From NCBI GenBank assembly GCA_015501585.1, contig JADNRY010000117.1, forward strand, positions 1 to 64,000: a stretch of DNA of 64,000 nt, in the 5' to 3' direction. The stretch comes from Rhodocollybia butyracea (taxonomy: Eukaryota > Basidiomycota > Agaricomycetes > Agaricales > Omphalotaceae). Below, piece after piece: positions 52,475 to 62,368 of the stretch (position 1 is the stretch's first letter; the number at the start of each line of letters is the position of its first letter). A model generated the notes under the pieces. That model searched no databases and was not told the DNA's origin. It saw nothing but the letters and a program-made list of their open reading frames with translations. The translations under genes were made by a program, and so were the position numbers.

Positions 52475-53535
52475 CATAAAAGGAAATCAATGAAAAGTGT
52501 TGAGTCTAAAGATTGCTTGATATAACATGCAGATTGGCATGGATAAGGGTGATCCTTTTCATCCCCTGATACCCTGATATGTTGTCTACCCTTTCTGAGT
52601 CTCAGATATATTTAGATGGCCCCTGGGAGATCAGTCTTTATTGATCTTTGAACTTTCTCATCAAAAACCCTGATTTTTTCGAAATCAGAGGATAAGTACA
52701 GAGCATCCAGGCCAGGGTGGGCCACAGGCTTCTAGGACATTGTACCCTGGTATAATAGGTACATTTAGACGACTTAGGAGTAGCTTATACTATGCTGGGG
52801 GAGTGGGTAGTCATAGATCTCTGTATATGTATGCATAAATTCGCTTTTTTGACCATCAAATCATTAATAGAGGCAGCTGTAGGCAGGGGATTGCAGAGAA
52901 ACTCGAGGAATAGTGTACCAGGACTTGATAAAGCATTTCTATAGCAAAATATTCTAACTATCTGAGGTTCAAGATGTGATGATAAGTTTGACACAAGTAT
53001 CAGACACTTAAGAACCCAGGACTACTGGTACATCAAGATAAGGGAAGGGGGTGTCAGGGAAAGGTTCTGATATCAATTTATGTACTCCTAGCATGCTATA
53101 TGCCAAGCTAGACAGTCTTCTCTTGCCTACAGCTCCCACTATTAATGATTTAACAGGCAAAAAAGCGAAATGTATGCCTAATTAGACACATATCACTTAT
53201 TACTCACTCCCCAGCATAGTATAAGCTACTCCTGAGTCGTCTAAATGTACCTATTATACCAGGGTACAATGTCCTAGAAGCCTGTAGCCCACCCTGGCCT
53301 GGATGCTCTGATACTTATCCTCTGATTTCGAAAAAATCAGGGTTTTTGATGAGAAAGTTCAAAGATTAATAAAGACTGATCTCCCAGGAGCCATCTAAAT
53401 ATATCTGAGACTCAGAAAGGTTAGACAACATATCAGGGTATCAGGGGATGAAAAGGATCACCCTTATCCATGCCAATCTGCATGTTATGTCAAGCAATCT
53501 TTAGACTCAACACTTTTCATTGATTTCCTTTTATG
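52475..53535. mobile_element. 1.06-kb element with ~328-bp terminal inverted repeats
   Basis: The left arm 52475-52802 (CATAAAAGGAAATCAATG to TAGTATAAGCTAC-complement) and right arm 53208-53535 are near-perfect inverted copies with a few substitutions. The 400-bp centre encodes nothing obvious. Such long arms are typical of non-autonomous foldback or MITE-like DNA transposons. No clear target duplication. Confidence 0.8.
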
Positions 53536-53545
53536 AGCATCTTGG

Positions 53546-53809
53546 ATGAATGCTGTAGCTGGATCAAGTGGTGAAGTATTGGTTGCAAGTCTTCCCAGAA
53601 GACTACCTGGCAGACCAGCCATATCCTGAATTCCCGTTGAGTTGCAGGCTTAAGGTCTCACAACTTTTGGTGTCCAGCAAGTTCTATGTTGAGTGCCTCC
53701 ATCAGCAATGGACTCTGAAATCGCTTCATGATTCACCCAAGCTGATTGTTGAGCGGAATGATATTATGCAAAAGAATGGGTTCCACCTGTCTTTTACCTT
53801 CGTTGCTTG
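53546..53809 (+). CDS. ORF fragment, possibly C-terminus of an F-box-type protein
   Basis: Reads VKYWLQVFPEDYLADQ, SCRLKVSQLLVSSKFYV and KLIVERNDIMQKNGFH, then stops. It lies on the same strand upstream of the F-box-like gene and is cut on the left by the inverted-repeat element. The link to F-box proteins is a guess from position and style. Confidence 0.3.
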
Positions 53810-54178
53810 ACAGTTTTGATGGTGAATGAGTGATTTCGATGTTGTTACAGTAGTAAATTCAATGTACATGGTGCAGTAGTGATTTTGGTCTACTTGTTAC
53901 AGTCTTAAAATACATAAACATACTTACTTGTTAGAGTCTTTTAGAAAGTACAACAATGGGATTACGATACAATGCGGCAAACCATGAGTGCTATAATTGA
54001 GCGCTAAATATTGAGCCTCATGTTCGCATTTTATGACTCCGTACAGGGCGCTAAGCCATATTTCCCATCTTCTCAACTCTCAACGTTCTTTTTCAAGTGT
54101 TTCCTATTCTCCCTTCTGCTTTCGAACCGTTTTTCACCATCCACTGTCTTTGATTCATCCTTCATTTCCTAGTCACTC

Positions 54179-55070
54179 ATGATTTGCACCGAAGACATTG
54201 CTGACGAGCTCTTTGAGCACATCTTAAAATTTATTGGTGTTTCTATTGCTCATACAACTATTCTTTGCTTCATGTGAGCCTCTAGACAATTTTATTGTCT
54301 TGGTCTCCCACATCTTTATACCTCGCTGGAGAAGTGAGTTTAGTACGATGAACTGTGCCTGGAACAGCAAAGTCCATGTCTACCAACAACATGTCCAATT
54401 CCTCCACCTTGGTCCCATGAAAGTAGACAATAATCCTTTCCATAACTCCTTCAGACTTGCTTGGCAGCCCCTTCAGAAATTTGTCACTTCATTACCAAAG
54501 CTGCAGAAACTCGGTTTGTATTGTCTAATGCTCAATGCGGAGTTCTATACGTTTGCATCAAATCTATCGCATACCATCGCTGTTGATATCCATCGTTGTT
54601 TGGTATTGCGTAAACATCTGAACAGTGCCACTTCTCTTCAGTTCCATTGATGTGACATTGGAGACATCTATTGGACCACTTCAGCTCCAGACCCGAGTTA
54701 AGGAGGTATTATTGTTCACAAGATAATGATGTGATGCAATAATTTGACTCGTGTCAGTTTACCTGTTGATTATGCATGCTGTAATTTTGTACATGCGCAG
54801 GGGCAAGTTGGAATCGCTTGGCCCTCATCTATCCGTGACTTAGTGTTGCAGCTGGCCTTGGAGGCAGACTGGGCCAATGAATCAACTTTCCATCTCTCCA
54901 GGGTATTCCCTACCATATCTTGTCTCCTAGTGATCACCAGTCCCTTGACTTCGTTGACCCTTCAAGGGCATCTCCCTGACTATGATGGGTTGAGTACTGG
55001 GTTACATGTCACGGAGCTGAGGTGTCCTCCGACTTTCATGGTAATTGGCTTGGTTTGTGCTGGTATGTGA
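54179..55070 (+). pseudogene. F-box-like gene with an in-frame stop
   Basis: ATG at 54179. The N-terminus DIADELFEHILKFIG then TTILCFM is followed by TGA at 54275-54277, and in the same frame by SRQFYCLGLPHLYTSLE, the usual fungal F-box continuation. A 35-bp GT-AG intron-like gap follows. Next come QFLHLGPMKVDNN, FVTSLPKLQKLGLYCLML and a leucine-rich region; after another intron-like break, SSIRDLVLQLALEADWA and SPLTSLTLQGHLPDYDG. F-box proteins recruit substrates to SCF ubiquitin ligases. The 3' end runs into the repeated segment at about 55050, so it is probably truncated. Confidence 0.6.
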
Positions 55071-55990
55071 AAGGCGCTATAAAACAACCTAACAAATACA
55101 AGACTGTGCCTAACCAGACTATCAATTTGTTTAAAGGGAGCAAGGCTGGATTGTCAAAGATTCCCCAAAGAAAGTTAAGATATTGAATGTAAGATGCTAC
55201 ACCTGCCGGTGAAACAACTGAACTAGCATAGTCTGTGAGCAGTTGGTGTTTACCACAGAGCTCACTGGCTTTTTCCCTAGGCTGTGTTAGCGGTGTCCTG
55301 GGGCATCCTAGTACTGTCCTGGGATATCCTAGTGCTGTCCTGGGATATCCTAGTACTCTTCTAGGGAATCCTAGTACTGTCCTGTGATATCCTAGTGCTA
55401 ATTGATCTAGTTTGTACTGGTCTTTGAAATGCATTACAAAACAACTGTAACAACTAATGAACAATACCGCACTAAAACAGACTATCAAATTTAGGAGCAA
55501 GGTTGAGTTGTCAGAGATTCCTCCAGGATAACAATAAGATTGGATTAAGCTAGCTAACACAAACTCCAGTACTGAGTATAAGGCTAGCATGGTGACTATA
55601 TTGATTAAGCTCTGCAGACAGAGCTAGCTCAACTAAGTCAAAGTGTGAATGTGTGTGTGTGTGTATGTATGAAACAGGGATGCAAACAAACGAAGCAAGA
55701 ATACTCCCAGGCAAACTCTGGCTCTGGCTAGTTGTTGGGCTACAATGCTTTGAAACACTCCTGGGCAAACTCTGGCTCCAGCTAGCAAATTGCTGTAAAG
55801 TCCCTAACCAAACTCTGGGTTAAGCTACTAAACTGAAGGTAATACCAAATTACCAGGAACTCATACCACACTCTTAGTGGGTTGCTAACTTTTCAGCTAG
55901 CTAAGGAACCCTCACTGTGGAGACAAAGAATCCCTTACTAGAAACCGTCCCCTCTAAGGAAGCAACTAGATTTAACTTGGTTATCATTAC
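55040..55990 (+). repeat. second copy of the 44700-45735 segment plus TCCTAGG repeat
   Basis: Contains the landmark words listed for the first copy, without the MITE. 55230-55410 additionally carries the TCCTAGG-rich repeat found at 20.8-21.3 kb. A TG microsatellite lies at 55646-55666. The motif AAAACAACNNAACAAANNC is itself repeated at 55080 and 55438. Confidence 0.65.
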
Positions 55991-56102
55991 ACACTTAAAG
56001 TCCTAATCAGAAACTCAAGTGGGCACAAGGTTCAGTGGCAAAGTATCAGTTCTCTATTAAAGTAGCTAGATGTCTATGCTGTTCAAGTTGCACAAAAATT
56101 AG

Positions 56103-56330
56103 GCCCCCCGTAAACTTTCAGCTGCCCGGAAAACTTTAAAATGCCTCCCCCCGTAAACTTTGGTCTTCCCGGAAAACTTCAAAATGTGCCCCGTAAAATT
56201 TTGAATTGCCCGGAAAACTTTGAAAAGTTCCCCCGTAAACTTTGAATTTTCCGGAAAACTTGAAAGGTCCCCCCGTAAACTTTGAATTTCTCGCAAAACT
56301 TAAAAGGTTCCCTCTTGAAATGTCAAGTAG
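56103..56330. repeat. five ~42-bp repeats with internal TTTTCCGGAAAA palindromes
   Basis: Units start CCGTAAACTTT at about 56107, 56152, 56191 (CCGTAAAATTT), 56234 and 56273. The unit is approximately CCGTAAACTTTGAATTT, then CCGGAAAACTT, then NAAAGGTCCCC. Each unit can fold around CCGG, and GAATTTTCC/GGAAAACTT arms differ slightly between units. Confidence 0.7.
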
Positions 56331-57942
56331 AATTACATCACCTGACGTAATCCTTTGCTTACATGCCAAAAACGGTGAACTCTGTTTGGGCCGGATCACC
56401 GGAAAATAAAGCCAAGTCACATGACGGCTGAAATGCGCACAACACGCGCTACACCTCTCTACACCGCAATCCTTCTACAGCCTCAGAGAATGCCAGAGGA
56501 TCAAAAACCACAAGTTTTGTATATGTGTTCTGAAGGATCTTAAAGAGTTGAAACAGAATGGGGAGAGTGTTGATGGTGCGTTATTTTTGAATCACTTTGA
56601 ACAGAGCTGAGCTCAAGGGCAGTTAAGGATGCCTAGTAACTAGTTATTCATTTGTCTATTTTTGCACTTGGGACTGCCCAAAAATCCTATACAACACTTA
56701 CTGTTGACTCTGGCAGCTGATATTTGGATTTACATGAGCCTATCCCAGAAAGCTTCACACCAGACCCACATGATCTGCAATGTCTCAAAGAACAAGATTA
56801 TGCACCAGCACACTACCTTCTTCAGCCAACAACTCCAGGGCCCATTCATGCTTGTACAGTGACATGGAAAGTATTTGTGTATCGCTGCCAGTGATGTGTG
56901 TGCTTGCATGCACATTGTAATTTAATACTGATATCTCCTGCAGCATGCAGTCACTGTCTCATGGGGCCTGGAAGGTCATCTTTGTTGCAACTTGCCTTCC
57001 ACATTCAGATTATGATACAACCCACTTGCCTGCCCTAATAAAGACACAAGGAAAGGCAGAAAACTCCGCCAATTTATTCTTCCTCACCCTCAGTGCAAAG
57101 CCGCACAAACCGAATATTTGCAGCTATTGTCAACCCAGTCTATGCTTGGGTGTTTGTTGACTTTGTTAGCTAATCTCCTGAGCTGCCTCATTGGCAAATA
57201 TACAATAGTACTTTGGTGCTCCCGGTACTTAACAATAAACATACTGACAACCGCACTATTTGTTGGTACTAATGGGTGATGAGTCCCTCACTTTCAGTTT
57301 GTACAAGCACTGCCATGTAGTGCTAGCTAGTGGCCTAGTGCAGCTAGCTAACCCCCTTACTACCTAGGGCTACACAGTACATTATGAAATGTGTTCCTGA
57401 AGGGATGTAGCCTTATATATCCATAAACCTGCAATGTACTTTCAGAGCTTTGTCCAGGGTCCTGTCCCGTAGGGTCCTTCCCATTTTAGGCAAAGATCAT
57501 TTACCATTGAGCAAGTTCCATCCCTGAGGTTAAACCTCAATTCTGATTGCTCAATGCCAAATGGGCACAAAATTACAAAGAAAATAATCTTATTGCATAT
57601 ACTTATGTACTTAGACATTAGTGAAGTAAGAACTCGAGGGACAGTAAGCTACAGTATGTAGGATGTGATCAAATGTATGTGCTGGTGCTGCTACTAAGTG
57701 CTAGAAAGCAGGAAAGTTTCTATGTATAGAGTGATGAGTTGAGCCTGGAAAGTTAAAGGATAGGCAAAAAAGAGACAAGTCCAAGGACAAGTCAAACTTG
57801 GTGAACCTTGGGGGTTTAAGTACATTACGGAGAGCGCCCTGCAGCCCTACTATGGGTGTAGCCTCTGAGCAAAACAATACCAGGTGCGGGAAGAGATCTT
57901 GAAATCAGTGAATACAATTACCCTGAAGGTATGAGCCAAATA
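56331..57942. other. no supported gene
   Basis: Frames at 56662-56862 and 56945-57160 lack recognisable features. No strong repeats seen. Confidence 0.3.
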
Positions 57943-58235
57943 CATCAGGAAAAGTACATAATGCCCAGGCAAACCTAGAATATCCTGAGGCAACCCAGGA
58001 ATTATCCAAATTCCTAGGCTGCCTCAATGTCTCTCAAAGGCTCTGGTTGACCCCAGTCACCAGGGAAACCCAGGTTTGAGGCCATATCCTGGTGTCCTCA
58101 GTCATCTTTGAGTTGTCCTGAGGTGGCCCTGTGTTGCCCTGGGTTGCCCTGGCTGTCCCTGAGTCTCCCTGAGGTTGGGTTGTCCTCAGGCTGACCTGGG
58201 CTGCCCTGGCTATCCCTGAGTGTCCCTGAGGTTAC
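57943..58235 (+). mobile_element. MITE-like fragment with CATCAGGAAAAG terminus
   Basis: CATCAGGAAAAGTACATAATG at 57943 is followed by CCCAGGCAAACCTAG and many CCCTGGGTTGCCCTGG/TCCCTGAG words, a texture like the 45.2-kb MITE. No right-hand CTTTTCCTGATG was found, so it is probably truncated or decayed. Confidence 0.45.
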
Positions 58236-58269
58236 AATTATAAAATCACTAAGAAGTTGACAGTCTGAA

Positions 58270-58390
58270 GTATGACTCATTTGTGAAGAGTGACTCCTTT
58301 TGACTGGAGTCATTTTCAGTGAAGTCAAAAATGTAAAGTCAAAAATGACTCCACCTGACTGGAGTCATTTTTGACATATAAATACAAGGC
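58270..58390 (+). promoter_or_regulatory. LTR-like promoter with GACTC/GAGTC array and TATA box
   Basis: TATGACTCATT, AGTGACTCC, GGAGTCATT, ATGACTCC and GGAGTCATT occur within 100 bp and are followed by TATAAATAC at 58377. The composition matches the copia1 and chromovirus LTR promoters. No element body was assigned to it. Confidence 0.45.
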
Positions 58391-58424
58391 TCATTTTCGG
58401 CTCATTTTCGCCATCTCCTCCCTT

Positions 58425-59862
58425 CATCAGCAGTTTCACAACCCTCCCACTTCCCACAAATGGGTGTGTGGCTACAAGGCACATGCGTAAACCCACACTA
58501 GTAATTTTTGACCTCCCACACCTCCCACCAACCTCCCACATCATACTACCCCCACGTTGGTCTACAATGCTCCTAGTAGTAATAGCGATTTTGGTATCTA
58601 GTCATTCACATTCACATACATGTACGAGGAGTAAAGCATATTTATTTGTGACATAATAGCAACAGCCTGAAGTAGTAATACGAGACATAATATGAGAACC
58701 CATGCCCTCTACTACCAACGAAAGACACCATCTGAAAACGTCGTCTTGAAGTGAGAGATTGAGATAATCGCTGCGATGCAACACTGAACAGGAAGAAAAT
58801 GTGGAATTAGTAGAGGCACCGAAAAAAATTCAATGCGACGAACCTAGTTGGACATGGCGTTATCATGTTTATAGCCGTCGAACTCAACATGTTACACCAT
58901 TGCTGCCAAAATCTGCGCCGTCACTCTTCTGGGAGAAATGTTCAATGTTCCAAAGCCATATCTCATTCATCTGAAATTGACTGTTAGTATAAATACAATA
59001 CAAAAACTCATAGTACTCTCTCACCAAAGAATACTCGTCGAGGGCAATTTGCAAACCGAGACGGTAAACCGTTGTGCAACACTGGAGTGAAGGGAGTAAA
59101 TTTTTTGGGAATGAACCTGGTCACGACATTCGCAGTTGAAGTTATATCATAGAAGGCAAGGTTTTGCCCTGGAAGACATTAGCATTAAATCTCGAGACAG
59201 ATAAAACACACACCTCGGAGGCCCCTCTATAGCCAAGAATTACCAGTTCATTGAGAATTCCACCCGCCAAGCTCCAATAGCGCAAAAGTCTCGATACCGC
59301 TAACAAGTGCCATGTAAAAGATGCTGAAATCCAAGGAGCTTGAAGAGAAAAAGCAAGCTTTGGCGACAAGTCGGAGTTGAAGTACAAGAAAATGATTATA
59401 TAAGTACTGTACAGTAGGCACGTGATGGTCAGACTTAGCGCTTTATGCGCTTGCAAGTTGTACAATTTGTGCTTCTGTTAAAACTGAAGTGCTGTCATCA
59501 ATCTTAACTATATAATTAAATGTTCGAAGCAGTGACTAAGTAAATGTTAATTGCTTAGGTTGTTGTTTTGTTTGAAACTGTCATAAGGTCACATAAGGTC
59601 ATTCACATAGTAAGTCTAGTAGATAAGTATTATCACTGCACACTAAACACAAATGCAGCCTTGAATCTCAGGAGCCACTCCATATTAATGCCACAAACTT
59701 CACAATCAGAGTTGAACACATCCCATTTTCGGAGTTGTGGTGGATGTGGATGAGAGTGGAACCCATGGGGATGTGGGAGCTCTGTGGGATTACTGTGGGG
59801 CAAAAGTACCCCACACCTCCCACACCTTCTACGCCCCCCACAGGGTTGTGAAACTGCTGATG
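58425..59862. mobile_element. 1.44-kb element with 21-bp perfect terminal inverted repeats
   Basis: CATCAGCAGTTTCACAACCC (58425) is inverted at 59842-59862, with TT on both outer sides (possible 2-bp duplication). Subterminal zones are rich in CCTCCCAC/GTGGGAGG. Inside, the minus strand carries an open stretch at 59465-59142 (PWISASFTWHLLAVSRLLRYW) followed by GT-AG bounded segments (one ends CCAG near 59177, another near 59067). This suggests a spliced gene of unknown function, but no transposase motif is seen. Confidence 0.55.
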
Positions 59863-59879
59863 TTTACCCCAGACTCAAA

Positions 59880-60250
59880 AATAAGTTTCATTCATATCTC
59901 CACCAGTTTTTGCTCAATTTTGATGATATAGGACGCGTTCAGAATCGTTTATGAGTCGTCTCTATACTATATAAGTTTTATGTCATCATTTTGTATTTTT
60001 GTTACTACCACCTCCTCCTCACCCAAGCCCTAAAGTGAGTTTTGCTCATATCTCCATCATTTCTGACTCGATTGTTCCGTTTTAGGTCGCGTTTAGAATC
60101 GTCGATGGTCATATCCATGCTTCGTAAGTCCCAGGGCATCATTTTGTATTTTTGTTACTACCTCCTCCTCCTCACCCAAGCCCTAAAGTGAGTTTTACTC
60201 ATATTTCCATCAATTCTGACTCGATTTTTCCGTTTTAGGGCGCGTTTAGA
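59880..60250 (+). repeat. 153-bp tandem repeat, about 2.5 units
   Basis: AAGTGAGTTTTGCTCATATCTCC at 60033 recurs at 60186 (153 bp later), and a diverged copy starts near 59880 (about 151 bp before). The ATATCTCCATCA, CTCGATTTTTCCGTTTTAGG and CGCGTTTAGAA blocks parallel the half-unit of the foldback element (CATAACTCCTTCAATTTTCA, CAATTTTTCCGAGGTAGGGC). The two satellites therefore seem distantly related. Confidence 0.65.
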
Positions 60251-60364
60251 AAGCCATAGTATCCAAGTTGGTGGCTTAAACTCTGTCTGAGATGGCGGCT
60301 TAAATTCTGTCTGAGATGGCATCAACTTACTAGAGCTTACTAGGTGAACTATGGCACTAGGCGG

Positions 60365-60626
60365 TGTTAAAAGTCGATGATCTTATCTTGTTATGTCATC
60401 TATATGTTCGTGGATTCATGCCATAACGAAACCAGAATATTTTCTGCTTTCATTACGTTACTTACATACGTCCCATGTGACACATTCTTTTAATTGTATT
60501 TTACATACATTGACACCTCAGCGTCGTTCTACCACTGTCGCTGAGGTTAGTACTCACATTCTTTATTTCTTGTACTTATTACTGACTATGTACCTAGAAC
60601 TCTCTTTTATTTCAATAGTTTCAATA
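60365..60626 (+). repeat. probable copia2 5' LTR
   Basis: TGTTAAAAGTCG to GTTTCAATA. The ends resemble copia1 (TGTTGG to TTTCAATA) and the primer site follows directly. No second copy is in the window, so the left boundary is inferred from TGTT. Confidence 0.5.
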
Positions 60627-60639
60627 GGTTATGTGCCCC
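60627..60639 (+). promoter_or_regulatory. copia2 half-tRNA-iMet primer-binding site
   Basis: GGTTATGTGCCCC matches the copia1 site at 12 of 13 bases and the complement of the initiator-tRNA anticodon arm at 11 of 12. Confidence 0.7.
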
Positions 60640-60743
60640 GGTAGCCTGTACTGAATTAACAAAGCTTCTCTACTGCGCACAAGACCTTCATTTCACTCTC
60701 TCACACTCGTTCATTCACCTACACATCCCATACATCCGTCCAC

Positions 60744-61446
60744 ATGTCCCCTGCATATGCCACATCATCAGATTCCATTCAAATCCCTACCCACCTATTC
60801 TTGATGGGTCGGCCCTATTTCTGGCAAGCTCCAGAGGGCTATGGTCTGGAGATTCTGCAGTGGAGAGATGTCTGTCTATCCTAAACCTTCCGATCCTCGT
60901 CCATTGCCTAATGACGCCTCTGCCGTTGACTGGGCTGCTGTTAGACGTGATCACAGGGAGGATATGCGATCCTATGAGGAATCAATTACTCGTAATGACA
61001 AGGCTATTGGGATCATCAAAGAGCACCTTGTGACGGAGCAGCTTCTTCTCATTCAATGAAAAGCTCACATCCGCCAAGGACGTCTGGACTAAGCTTAAGG
61101 AAGCTCATGCTGGCACCACCGCTGGTCTTGAAGCCTTCTATATCAAGCGTGGTATGATGGATAAACGGTATGAACATGGTGATAACATGCAGGATCACAT
61201 TAACTTCTATGCTCTCGAGAACAAGAAGCTCTCTGACACTGACGCTTTTGGAGACCAGTTCCTTGCGGAACTTATGCTCACTTCTCTTCCTCGTACTGTC
61301 GATGACTCTCCTAACACTTGGGAGACGTTTACCATTGTCACTCTTGCTGCCGTTACTGAAACAAACAAGCTCACCTCTTCTTTTGTCACCTCCCGCCTCA
61401 TTGCGGAGTATCGATGTCTCACTTCCGGTGATGATTCTTCCAACAT
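60744..61446 (+). pseudogene. copia2 Gag, 5' part, frameshifted
   Basis: Starts MSPAYATSSDSIQIPTH, then moves to the frame with GEMSVYPKPSDPRPLPND, ending at a stop at 61057-61059. It resumes in another frame as AKDVWTKLKEAHAGTT, FYIKRGMMDKRYEHGDNM and LMLTSLPRTVDDSP. This is the UBN2/Gag pattern of copia elements. It is interrupted at 61446 by a MITE and continues at 61691. Confidence 0.8.
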
Positions 61447-61692
61447 CAGGAAAAGTCATATGAACTCAACGGAACTTGAGCAAAGGTTGAACCATTTTGT
61501 TTGGCTCAAGTCGGCTTAAGCTGACTTGAGTTGACCTGGAGCCAACTTGAGATTGGTGAGGTTTGTGAAGTTGGTCCCAAGTTGGCTCCAGGTCAACTCA
61601 AGTCAGCTCAAGTCAGCTTAAGCCGACTTGAGCCAAACAAAATGGTTCAACCTTTGCTCAAGTTCTGTTGAGTACATATGACTTTTCCTGAT
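61445..61692. mobile_element. 246-bp palindromic MITE inside copia2 gag
   Basis: Ends CATCAGGAAAAGTCATATG and CATATGACTTTTCCTGATG. Arms of about 110 bp are near-perfect inverted copies (GGTTGAACCATTTTGTTTGG, CAAGTCGGCTTAAGC). Interpreting the outer AT as a 2-bp target duplication (61445-61446 and 61691-61692) keeps the Gag reading frame across the site. The interior is CTTGAG-rich like the foldback element's subterminal zone. Confidence 0.85.
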
Positions 61693-62368
61693 GGAGGCGG
61701 CTAACGCTGCCGCTGTTAGAGGGAAATCTAAACCAAAGAAGAAACCCCAGAAAGGTCCGCTCTGTTCCTACTGTCACAAAGGTCCTCACCTTGTTGAAGA
61801 CTGTAACCACAAGAAGCGAGATGAGGAAGCATCCCGCCGCACTGCGTCCGCTCCTAGAAGCAGTGGGAGATCTACTAGGAAGCCTACTGCCGCTGCCACC
61901 CAACACTCTGATAGCGATAGCTCATCGGATGAGGAGGTCAGTGCAAAAGTCGCTTCCACCTACTCAGAATTTCCCTCTGTCCATCATTCAAGTTCTGATT
62001 CTGTCCATGTCTTTATCTCCACTGATGTTGCTACCTTCCTTGCCAAGACAAGCAACGACGAGAGTTACATTGACTCTGGGTGCTCTCGCCACCTAAGTCC
62101 ACGTCGTGACTGGTTTGAAGATATTTCGTACACCAAACTCGACAAAACCGTCCCCATTCATCTTGGAGATGCGTCTACCATTTACGCTGTTGGTAAGGGT
62201 TCTCTTCAGTACCTCATGGATACGCCGGATGGAATCATCACTGGTTTTTTACCCAATACACTACACGTCCCGGATCTCGCCGCCACTCTGATTTCTGTCT
62301 CTCAGCTCACGGACAAGCGCAAACACACCATTCTCTTTGATGGAGAGGAGTGCTTTGTCAAAGCTTGA
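61691..62368 (+). CDS. copia2 Gag zinc knuckle and protease
   Basis: 226 codons from MEAANAAAVRGKSK. The CCHC knuckle is CSYCHKGPHLVEDC (from 61763). A Ser/Asp-rich linker follows, then the protease YIDSGCSRHLSP. The frame ends at a TGA (62366) directly before the GAG-pre-integrase region. The apparent ATG lies at the MITE edge and is internal to Gag. Confidence 0.85.
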   Translation: MEAANAAAVRGKSKPKKKPQKGPLCSYCHKGPHLVEDCNHKKRDEEASRRTASAPRSSGRSTRKPTAAATQHSDSDSSSDEEVSAKVASTYSEFPSVHHSSSDSVHVFISTDVATFLAKTSNDESYIDSGCSRHLSPRRDWFEDISYTKLDKTVPIHLGDASTIYAVGKGSLQYLMDTPDGIITGFLPNTLHVPDLAATLISVSQLTDKRKHTILFDGEECFVKA

